Positions 24,441-31,433 of a stretch of DNA of 64,000 nucleotides are shown here, piece by piece; the stretch's first letter is position 1, and every line of letters starts with the position of its first letter. This stretch comes from Pseudomonas sp. KBW05. Lineage in GTDB: Bacteria > Pseudomonadota > Gammaproteobacteria > Pseudomonadales > Pseudomonadaceae. Position numbers and translations under genes: made by a program. The stretch spans positions 234,563 to 298,562 of the forward strand of contig NZ_QAJM01000009.1 in NCBI RefSeq assembly GCF_003852405.1. The letters are read 5' to 3'. Below the pieces are notes generated by a model. It did not search any database. It saw nothing but the letters and a program-made list of their open reading frames with translations, and had not been told where the DNA came from.

Positions 24441-24465
24441 CCCGCACTGCGCAATGCAGTGCGGG
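24441..24465 (+). terminator. Hairpin after dapC
   Basis: CCCGCACTGC and GCAGTGCGGG form a perfect 10-base stem with a 5-base loop nine bases after the dapC stop. The T-run that follows is weak (TGCTGGGCATTT), so it may terminate inefficiently. Confidence 0.6.
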
Positions 24466-24514
24466 GTGCTGGGCATTTCCTACAGCGCCACAGATATTCA
24501 GCTACTTCTTCGTT

Positions 24515-24543
24515 GGAACGTTTCCCTCAAACAGCACCACTAC
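24515..24543 (+). promoter_or_regulatory. Degenerate hrp box upstream of the metzincin gene
   Basis: GGAACG, 16 bases, then CCACTAC resembles the HrpL-dependent promoter GGAACC-N15/16-CCACNNA with one mismatch in each half. It lies about 40 bases upstream of the chosen start at 24583. Perfect hrp boxes occur elsewhere in this window, which raises the chance that this is real, but two mismatches make it a weak call. Confidence 0.35.
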
Positions 24544-24582
24544 ACGGTCTCCAAACTCCTTTCGCCAGCGAGGCCATGTATT

Positions 24583-25293
24583 TTGAGCATCAACCCTACC
24601 GGCTATCCAACACCCACCGCCCCTGAGCATGCCTACGACAATCAGGCACCGAACACATTGGCACTCAGTAGGAAAAAACGTGGCGTGGCATTCCCTGCGG
24701 ACCTTTGGCCACAACACTCGACTCTCAAGATCTCGTTGACTGGCATGACGCCGGAGCAGGAGCAATTCACCAAAAACAACGTCAACAAGTGGGCGCCTCA
24801 CGTCAATCTGAAGTTCGAGTTCACCCAATCACCCGACGCCGATATTAGAATTGCAGCGGACAATAATTCCTACGGGAGCTCATCGACAGTCGGCGTAAAT
24901 GCAAAGAAGGTTCCCGCCCCCAAGCCCACGATGTTTATCGGTTTTGCAAACGGTTTGGGGGCAAAAACCAGCCAGACGGTGGCGCATGAGTTCGGCCATG
25001 CCCTGGGCTTGAAGCATGAGCACCAACATCCCTACCGGACGCTGGAGTTCAATGCAGAAAACGTCTATGAAGATCACGATCGCTACAACCAACCCAGGCA
25101 ACAAGCTGACGAGCAAATACTAAAAAAATTTGATCCTCGGCAGGTCTATTTTTCTCAGTATGATCCGAGCTCAATCATGCACTACGGCATGCCGGGGACG
25201 TACTTCACTAACAATACGCCCACGCCCGAGAACTATGAACTGTCCGAAACCGACAAACAGTTCGTCAGTGACCTCTACCCTAAAAACCGATAG
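24583..25293 (+). CDS. Metzincin zinc metalloprotease (astacin-like, M12)
   Basis: The 236-residue product has the full metzincin zinc site HEFGHALGLKH at residues 135-145 and the Met-turn SIMHY at 197-201. SxMHY is the form seen in astacins. The substrate is unknown. The start is uncertain: I chose a TTG at 24583 with GAGG nine bases upstream. An ATG at 24454 is in frame but lies inside the dapC terminator hairpin. No signal peptide is visible. From the TTG the N-terminus has isoleucine at position 3 and no acidic residue before position 15, as in type III secreted proteins. The gene is less GC-rich than its neighbours and breaks the dapC to dapD synteny, suggesting acquisition. Confidence 0.8.
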   Translation: MSINPTGYPTPTAPEHAYDNQAPNTLALSRKKRGVAFPADLWPQHSTLKISLTGMTPEQEQFTKNNVNKWAPHVNLKFEFTQSPDADIRIAADNNSYGSSSTVGVNAKKVPAPKPTMFIGFANGLGAKTSQTVAHEFGHALGLKHEHQHPYRTLEFNAENVYEDHDRYNQPRQQADEQILKKFDPRQVYFSQYDPSSIMHYGMPGTYFTNNTPTPENYELSETDKQFVSDLYPKNR

Positions 25294-25308
25294 GACCGCG
25301 CTGACGTC

Positions 25309-26952
25309 CTATTTCAACACCCCCAGATTCGCCTCACTCATATCCAACTCTGCCAACACCTCCCGCAACACGTCATCACCAATCTGGTGATGACGGCTCA
25401 AGCTATACAACTCCAACCGCTGCGCCCGCAGGGCCTTGAGCCGCAACTTACGCTCCAGCAGGTCCATCTGCCGAGCCAGCGCCTGGGCTTCGGCCGAGTC
25501 GTTGAACACTTCCAGTTGGTGGCGATATTCCGACATCAAGCGTGCCTTTAACTCGGCGGCCAATGCTGCCTGGGCGGCGTCCTGAGTTTCGGTTTCAGCG
25601 AGTTCCTCGGTTTCCAAGGCATGAATCGCGGCCACAGCGGTTTTCTTCCAAGCCTCGCGAACCTCGTTGTGGCGCTTCTCATCGGGGCTCTTTTCGACGC
25701 CGCGCAACAACAGCGGCAAGGCGATGCATGCAGCGACCAACGACAGCAGGATCACCCCGGCTGCAATGAATATCAGCAGATCGCGCTCCGGGAAGTCCTG
25801 CCCCGGCGCCAGCAGCAGCGGCACCGACATCACGCCGGCCAGCGTCACCGCACCGCGCACGCCGCCGATGGTCAGCAGCCAGCAGGAGCGCGCCGTCGGC
25901 ACCAGCGTCAGCTCTCCTTTGCCCCGCAGCCTGCGCAGCAAACCCGACAACCGCCAGATGCTCTGTACCCAGACAAAGCGCAGCACCAGCAACACCAGGA
26001 AGATCGCCACCACGTCCAGGCAGCGATACAACAACGTCGGCCACAACGTCGGCTCATGGCTCACCACCGCCTTGATGATGTCCGGCAATTGCAGGCCCAG
26101 CAGCAGGAAGATCAAGCCGTTGAAGGCAAACTCCAGCAGCGACCAGACACTACGGTTAAGCAAGCGCGTGCTCGTCTGGCGCGGCAACAGATCGAGCCAG
26201 CTTTGCATCATGCCCGCCGCCACCGCCGACAAAATCCCTGATGCGCCCAAACGCTCGGCCAGTACATACGCGGCGAACGGCAGCAATAACATGAAAACCA
26301 CGTGGGTTGCCGGGTCGTCCCAACCACGGGCGATCATCCAGGTGCGCAAACGGCCCACCAGCCAGCTCAGCGCCACGCCAACGGCCAGGCCACCAACCGC
26401 CACCAACACAAACGTGAGGCTGGCATCCGCCAGGGAAAACACCCCGGTCAACGCCGCCGCCAGGGCAAACTTGAAAGTCACCAGGCCCGAAGCATCATTC
26501 ATCAAGGCCTCGCCCTGGAGCATATGCATCAGCGGCGTGGGCAAACGGTTCTGGGAAATGGCCGACACCGCCACGGCATCCGTCGGCGACAGCACAGCCG
26601 CCAAAGCGAAGGCCACCGGCAGCGGGATCGTAGGCAATATCCAATGAATGAAGTAGCCGGCGCCGACCACGGTGAACAGCACCAACCCCACCGCCAATGT
26701 CAGGATCGGCCCGCGCAGCCGCCACAATTCTCGCTTGGGCATGCGCCAGCCATCGGAAAACAACAGCGGCGGCAGGAACAGAAACAGGAACAACTCCGGG
26801 TCCAGCGCCACATGCAGGCCCAGGGTCGGCCAAGCCAGCAAGGCACCTGCGGCGATCTGAACCAAGGGCAACGGCAACGGTATGACACGCCCGACCAGAC
26901 GCGAAACACTGACCAGCATCAGCAGGATAAGAACGGTGTAGGCGGTTTGCAT
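25309..26952 (-). CDS. Na+/H+ antiporter, CPA1 family
   Basis: This is a monovalent cation/proton antiporter of the inner membrane. The 547-residue protein has about twelve hydrophobic segments over its first 420 residues. They include the family segments FLPPLLFSDGW and SPTDAVAVSAI, whose aspartate takes part in ion exchange. A soluble, charged, probably coiled-coil C-terminal tail of about 130 residues follows and may regulate it. I chose the ATG at 26952 (MQTAYTVLILLML), 16 codons inside the longest frame, because it begins the first membrane segment. It converges on the metzincin gene and diverges from the ArsC-like gene. Ion specificity cannot be read from sequence. Confidence 0.88.
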   Translation of the reverse strand: MQTAYTVLILLMLVSVSRLVGRVIPLPLPLVQIAAGALLAWPTLGLHVALDPELFLFLFLPPLLFSDGWRMPKRELWRLRGPILTLAVGLVLFTVVGAGYFIHWILPTIPLPVAFALAAVLSPTDAVAVSAISQNRLPTPLMHMLQGEALMNDASGLVTFKFALAAALTGVFSLADASLTFVLVAVGGLAVGVALSWLVGRLRTWMIARGWDDPATHVVFMLLLPFAAYVLAERLGASGILSAVAAGMMQSWLDLLPRQTSTRLLNRSVWSLLEFAFNGLIFLLLGLQLPDIIKAVVSHEPTLWPTLLYRCLDVVAIFLVLLVLRFVWVQSIWRLSGLLRRLRGKGELTLVPTARSCWLLTIGGVRGAVTLAGVMSVPLLLAPGQDFPERDLLIFIAAGVILLSLVAACIALPLLLRGVEKSPDEKRHNEVREAWKKTAVAAIHALETEELAETETQDAAQAALAAELKARLMSEYRHQLEVFNDSAEAQALARQMDLLERKLRLKALRAQRLELYSLSRHHQIGDDVLREVLAELDMSEANLGVLK

Positions 26953-27115
26953 AACGCGGGGTTCCCGGGCAATCGACTTGCGAAGACACACTTGAGGCAA
27001 CGACTGGCCGTTGAAGTGCCATATTACCCGGCTATATTAGCGGCCTGGCTGCCGCCTGGCATTTGCACATAAGTCGCACGCCAGCATGACGAGCGGCACC
27101 ACAGGCCGCCGGTCG

Positions 27116-27124
27116 TGGCATAAT
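27116..27124 (+). promoter_or_regulatory. Possible extended -10 promoter of the ArsC-like gene
   Basis: TGG followed by CATAAT forms an extended -10 about 43 bases before the TTG start. No clear -35 is present at 17 bases spacing. Confidence 0.35.
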
Positions 27125-27166
27125 CCGTGACCTTTCGTTTCCGTTGGTCCAAAGGGGGGCAATTCC

Positions 27167-27529
27167 TTGACCGCTTCAAGCAAAACCTTGCACCTTTTCG
27201 GCATCAAAGCCTGCGACACCATGAAAAAGGCTCGCACCTGGCTCGATGAGCACGGGCTGAGCTACGAGTTCCACGACTACAAAACGGCCGGTATCGACCG
27301 CGAACACTTGACCCAATGGTGCAATGAGCACGGTTGGCAGGTGGTTTTGAACCGTGCGGGCACCACCTTTCGCAAACTCGAAGACGAACGCAAAGCCGAT
27401 CTCGATCAGTCGAAATCCATTGAATTGATGCTCGCACAACCCTCGATGATCAAGCGCCCGGTGCTCGATCTCGGTGACAGAACCCTGATTGGCTTCAAGC
27501 CAGATAGTTATTCGGCGGCCCTCAAGTAG
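27167..27529 (+). CDS. yffB: ArsC/Spx family protein (YffB type)
   Basis: The 120-residue protein belongs to the ArsC/Spx thioredoxin-fold family. It has a single N-terminal cysteine in GIKACDTMKKARTWL and the conserved RxGTTFRKL region. Pairing with the dap genes, here 33 bases before dapD, is characteristic of YffB rather than arsenate reductase; the biochemical role of YffB is unclear. Translation starts at a TTG with a run of six Gs eight bases upstream; no ATG is available at that end. It is probably cotranscribed with dapD. Confidence 0.85.
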   Translation: MTASSKTLHLFGIKACDTMKKARTWLDEHGLSYEFHDYKTAGIDREHLTQWCNEHGWQVVLNRAGTTFRKLEDERKADLDQSKSIELMLAQPSMIKRPVLDLGDRTLIGFKPDSYSAALK

Positions 27530-27562
27530 GCCAGCCCTTTCCATTTTTGTAGAGGTAACAGC

Positions 27563-28597
27563 ATGTCCAATTCCCTGTTCAGCCTGGGCTTCGGCGTCGG
27601 CACTCAGAACCGCCAAGGTGCTTGGCTGGAAGTGTTTTACGCGCAACCGCTGCTCAACCCTTCGGCTGACATCGTCGCGGCTATCGCGCCGATCCTCGGC
27701 TACACCGAAGGCAACCAGGCGATCACCTTCACCGTCACCCAGGCCCTGCAACTGGCCGACGCGCTCAAAGGCGTCGATGCCACCCAAGCCGCCCTGCTGA
27801 GCCGCCTGGCTGAAAGCCACACCCCGCTGGTCGCCACGCTGCTGGCCGAAGACGCCGCGCTGACCTCCACGCCTGAGGCCTACCTCAAGCTGCACCTGCT
27901 GTCCCACCGCCTGGTCAAGCCCCACGGCCTGAGCCTGGCCGGTGTGTTCCCGCAACTGCCAAACGTCGCGTGGACCAGCCAGGGCGCCATCGACATCAGC
28001 GAACTGGCCGAACGCCAGCTGGAAGCGCGCCTGCGTGGCGAACTGCTGGAAGTGTTCTCGGTGGACAAGTTCCCGAAAATGACCGACTACGTGGTCCCGG
28101 CCGGCGTGCGTATCGCTGACGCCGCGCGTCTGCGCCTGGGTGCGTATGTGGGCGAAGGCACCACCGTGATGCACGAAGGTTTCGTCAACTTCAACGCCGG
28201 CACCGAAGGCCCGGGCATGATCGAAGGCCGCGTGTCGGCTGGCGTGTTCGTCGGCAAGGGCTCGGACCTGGGCGGCGGCTGCTCCACCATGGGCACCCTG
28301 TCGGGCGGTGGCAACATCGTGATCAAGGTGGGCGAAGGCTGCCTGATCGGCGCCAACGCCGGTATCGGTATCCCGTTGGGCGACCGCAACACCGTGGAAT
28401 CGGGCCTGTACGTCACCGCCGGGACCAAGGTTGCGCTGCTGGACGAGCAAAACCAACTGGTCAAGGTGGTCAAGGCGCGCGAGTTGGCCGGCCAGCCGGA
28501 CCTGCTGTTCCGCCGCAACTCCGAGACCGGTGCCGTGGAGTGCAAAACCCACAAATCGGCCATCGAACTGAACGAAGCGCTGCACGCTCACAACTAA
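27563..28597 (+). CDS. dapD: Tetrahydrodipicolinate N-succinyltransferase
   Basis: DapD succinylates tetrahydrodipicolinate, opening the succinylase branch of diaminopimelate and lysine synthesis. The 344-residue protein is the longer DapD type seen in Pseudomonas. It has an N-terminal helical domain and a left-handed beta-helix of hexapeptide repeats in the C-terminal half (for example MIEGRVSAGVFVGKG and GEGCLIGANAGIGIPLG). AGAGGT precedes the ATG. It works between DapA/DapB products and DapC, and dapE lies about 6 kb downstream. Confidence 0.96.
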   Translation: MSNSLFSLGFGVGTQNRQGAWLEVFYAQPLLNPSADIVAAIAPILGYTEGNQAITFTVTQALQLADALKGVDATQAALLSRLAESHTPLVATLLAEDAALTSTPEAYLKLHLLSHRLVKPHGLSLAGVFPQLPNVAWTSQGAIDISELAERQLEARLRGELLEVFSVDKFPKMTDYVVPAGVRIADAARLRLGAYVGEGTTVMHEGFVNFNAGTEGPGMIEGRVSAGVFVGKGSDLGGGCSTMGTLSGGGNIVIKVGEGCLIGANAGIGIPLGDRNTVESGLYVTAGTKVALLDEQNQLVKVVKARELAGQPDLLFRRNSETGAVECKTHKSAIELNEALHAHN

Positions 28598-28661
28598 GCA
28601 GCCACTCGATGCCACTAGCGGGCCCCGATCCTGGGGCTCGCTTATACGAGTCTTGAACACC

Positions 28662-29867
28662 ATGCTAGTGCCCTCTCCCTGGCGCGCCGATTTCCCGGCC
28701 ATTGCCACCCTGCAACGGCAAGACCAGACCTACCTGGACAACGCCGCCACCACGCAAAAACCCCAGGCCCTGTTGGATGCCATCAGCCATTACTACGCCA
28801 ATGGCGCAGCCAATGTGCACCGTGCCCAGCATTTGCCGGGCGCCCATGCGACCCAAGCTTTCGAAGACAGCCGCAGCAAGGTCGCCCAGTGGTTGAACGC
28901 AGGTGACAGTGGGCAGATCGTATTCACCCACGGCGCAACCTCTGCGCTGAACCTCTTGGCCTATGGCCTGGAGCATCTATTCAATGCGGGCGATGAGATC
29001 GTCATCAGCGCCCTGGAACACCACGCCAACCTCTTACCCTGGCAGCAACTGGCTAAACGCCGCGCCTTGGAACTGGTGGTATTGCCCCTTGGCGATGACG
29101 GCGTGATTGACCTCGCGGCCGCCGCCGAGCTGATCGGCCCACGCACGCGCCTGCTGGCGGTGAGCCAGTTGTCCAATGTGCTCGGCGCCTGGCAACCGCT
29201 GGAAGCCTTGCTGGCACTGGCCCAGCCCCACGGCGCACTGACCGTCATCGACGGCGCCCAGGGCATTGTCCATGGCCGCCATGACGTACAGGCCCTGGGC
29301 TGCGACTTCTATGTTTTCTCCAGCCACAAGCTCTACGGCCCGGATGGCGTCGGCGTGCTGTTTGGCCGCAACGAGGCCCTGCACCACCTGCGCCACTGGC
29401 AGTTTGGCGGCGAAATGGTGCAACAGGCCGACTACCACAGCGCTAGCTTTCGCCCGGCGCCGCTGGGTTTTGAAGCGGGCACGCCGCCGATTGCCAGCGT
29501 GATCGGGCTGGGCGCCAGCCTGGACTACCTGAGCTCGCTGGATCAGCCGGCAGTGATCGCCCATGAAGCGGCATTGCATGAGTACCTGTTGCGCGGGCTG
29601 AAAGCGCGCAATGGCGTGCGGGTGTTGGGCGCGCCGCAGGTGGCGCTGGTCAGTTTTGTGGTCGAGGGCGTTCACAACGCCGACCTTGCGCACCTGCTCA
29701 CCGAGCAAGGTATTGCCGTACGCGCCGGTCATCACTGCGCAATGCCGCTGCTCAAGGCCATGCATTTATCGGGGGCAATCCGCGTATCCCTGGCGCTGTA
29801 TAACGATTCCGACGACCTGGAACGCTTTTTTGAGGCGTTGGATCAGGCCCTGGATATGTTGCGATGA
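28662..29867 (+). CDS. csdA: Cysteine desulfurase CsdA
   Basis: CsdA takes sulfur from cysteine as an enzyme-bound persulfide using PLP. The 401-residue protein is a group II (SufS/CsdA) desulfurase. The PLP lysine lies in SSHKLYGPDGVGVLFG near residue 223, and the catalytic cysteine in RAGHHCAMPLL near residue 360. I chose the ATG at 28662 (MLVPSPWRADFP), three codons after a TTG. The partner csdE overlaps its stop by four bases. Together with convergent tcdA this recreates the CsdA-CsdE-CsdL sulfur-transfer set, which favours csdA over sufS. Confidence 0.93.
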   Translation: MLVPSPWRADFPAIATLQRQDQTYLDNAATTQKPQALLDAISHYYANGAANVHRAQHLPGAHATQAFEDSRSKVAQWLNAGDSGQIVFTHGATSALNLLAYGLEHLFNAGDEIVISALEHHANLLPWQQLAKRRALELVVLPLGDDGVIDLAAAAELIGPRTRLLAVSQLSNVLGAWQPLEALLALAQPHGALTVIDGAQGIVHGRHDVQALGCDFYVFSSHKLYGPDGVGVLFGRNEALHHLRHWQFGGEMVQQADYHSASFRPAPLGFEAGTPPIASVIGLGASLDYLSSLDQPAVIAHEAALHEYLLRGLKARNGVRVLGAPQVALVSFVVEGVHNADLAHLLTEQGIAVRAGHHCAMPLLKAMHLSGAIRVSLALYNDSDDLERFFEALDQALDMLR

Positions 29868-30277
29868 GCTTGCCCGTTGATGCAGTGACAGCGCTTGAAG
29901 CGTTCCAGACCGTCGGCAGCTGGGAGCAGCGCGCACGGATGCTGATGCAATGGGGTGAGCGCATGCCGGCCTTGCCCGCTGAAGATAAGGTCGACGCCAA
30001 CCTGGTACAGGGCTGTGAAAGCCTGGTGTGGTTGGTGGGGCGGTTGCAGGAGGGGCATTGGCAGTTTGCTGCTGCCAGCGATGCAAGGTTGATTCGCGGG
30101 TTGGTGGCGTTGTTGCTGGTGAGGGTGAACGGGTTGACTGCCGCTGAGTTGCAGGCGGTTGATTTGCCCGACTGGTTTAGTCAGCTAGGGCTTTCCCGCC
30201 AATTGTCACCGTCGCGCAGCAATGGCTTGAATGCAGTATTACAGCGCATGCGAACATTGAGCCTGACACAAAACTAA
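29864..30277 (+). CDS. csdE: Sulfur acceptor protein CsdE (SufE family)
   Basis: CsdE accepts the persulfide sulfur from CsdA and passes it to other acceptors. The 137-residue protein has the SufE fold, with the acceptor cysteine in VQGCESLVWL near residue 51 and the C-terminal RSNGLNAVLQRM segment. It overlaps csdA as ATGA, indicating coupled translation. In E. coli the CsdA-CsdE pair supplies CsdL/TcdA, whose gene lies just downstream on the other strand. SufE from the main iron-sulfur pathway is the alternative, but the neighbours support CsdE. Confidence 0.92.
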   Translation: MSLPVDAVTALEAFQTVGSWEQRARMLMQWGERMPALPAEDKVDANLVQGCESLVWLVGRLQEGHWQFAAASDARLIRGLVALLLVRVNGLTAAELQAVDLPDWFSQLGLSRQLSPSRSNGLNAVLQRMRTLSLTQN

Positions 30278-30278
30278 A

Positions 30279-30381
30279 TGTGGGAGCTGGCTTGCCTGCG
30301 ATGCAGACACCTCGGTGTATCAGTCATACCGAGGTGATGCTATCGCAGGCAAGCCAGCTCCCACACAAGCCAGCTCCCACA
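30279..30381. repeat. REP inverted pair with an extra right-end copy, csdE-tcdA
   Basis: TGTGGGAGCTGGCTTGCCTG and its reverse complement face each other, forming a second REP subtype (CTGGCTTGCCTGCGAT core). At the right end the last bases (AAGCCAGCTCCCACA) are repeated once more, giving a third, truncated half. It lies between two convergent genes, where it could also act in transcript ending. Confidence 0.88.
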
Positions 30382-30406
30382 TTTTGAATGGTGCAAGTAT
30401 CCAGAA

Positions 30407-31216
30407 TTAGGCCGGTTTAACCCGCTCCGACGGCCTGCGCACCCCAGCCACAATCTTGTCCACTGCCTTGGTCGCCGCCACCATGCCAAAGCTGGCCGTG
30501 ACCATCATCACCGCACCAAACCCACCGGCGCAGTCCAGCTTCACCCCATCCCCCACGAAACTCTTCTGCAAACAGATGCTGCCATCCGGCTTGGGATAGC
30601 GCAGCTGCTCGGTGGAAAACACACACGGCACGCTGTAGTGGCGGGTCACGGTGCGCGAGAAACCATAATCGCGGCGCAGGGTGGAGCGCACTTTCGAGGC
30701 CAGCGGGTCATTGAACGTACGGTTCAGGTCGCACACCTGAATCAACGTCGGGTCGATCTGCCCGCCCGCGCCGCCCGTGGTGATGATCTGGATCTTGCGG
30801 CGCTTGCACCAGGCGATCAGCGCGGCCTTGGCATTCACCGCGTCGATGCAGTCGATCACGCAATCAATATCTGGCGTGATGTACTCGGCCATGGTGTCGC
30901 GGGTGACGAAGTCCGCCACCGCATGCACCGTGCAATCCGGGTTGATGCCACGCAGGCGCTCGGCCATGACCTCGACCTTGGGTTTGCCCACGGTGCTATC
31001 CAGCGCATGCAACTGGCGGTTGCTGTTGCTCACGCACACGTCATCCAGGTCAAACAGCGAAATCTCGCCCACACCGCAACGTGCGATGGCTTCCGCCGCC
31101 CAGGAACCCACGCCGCCGACGCCGACGATCGCCACATGGGCCGCTTTCAAGCGTTCCAGGCCTTCAATGCCATACAAGCGGGCGACGCCTGCAAACCGTG
31201 GATCTTCTGTACTCAT
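30407..31216 (-). CDS. tcdA: tRNA threonylcarbamoyladenosine dehydratase
   Basis: TcdA (CsdL) cyclises t6A37 on ANN-decoding tRNAs to ct6A in an ATP-dependent reaction. The 269-residue protein is an E1-like enzyme with the nucleotide-binding motif VGVGGVGSWAAEAIARCG near the N-terminus, and the LFDLDDVCVSN segment next. I chose the ATG at 31216 (MSTEDPRF); another ATG lies two codons upstream. It converges on csdA-csdE, its sulfur-transfer partners in E. coli. The enzyme modifies a base whose first step uses the TsaB complex, also encoded in this window. Confidence 0.93.
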   Translation of the reverse strand: MSTEDPRFAGVARLYGIEGLERLKAAHVAIVGVGGVGSWAAEAIARCGVGEISLFDLDDVCVSNSNRQLHALDSTVGKPKVEVMAERLRGINPDCTVHAVADFVTRDTMAEYITPDIDCVIDCIDAVNAKAALIAWCKRRKIQIITTGGAGGQIDPTLIQVCDLNRTFNDPLASKVRSTLRRDYGFSRTVTRHYSVPCVFSTEQLRYPKPDGSICLQKSFVGDGVKLDCAGGFGAVMMVTASFGMVAATKAVDKIVAGVRRPSERVKPA

Positions 31217-31433
31217 GACCATTACCCCAAAAACCGGCGCGCATTATGGGCTACGCAGCGGCAAGTTTTAAGCTACAAGTTACAAGTTAAGAACTTAGAT
31301 GGGCTTTCGCTGACTAACGTCCGGCTTTTCTCTGCTTGCTGTACGCTCAGGGAAGCGCCGGTGTAGGATGCGCGCCGTTCGGCGCAGGCCGACACCTCTT
31401 TTCGTTCCACACCCTTTGGAACCCGAAATAGCC

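Noticed and set aside
27176-28708. A 510-codon minus-strand frame opposite yffB and dapD
   Set aside because: Antisense shadow; both plus-strand genes are clearly recognised and in conserved order.
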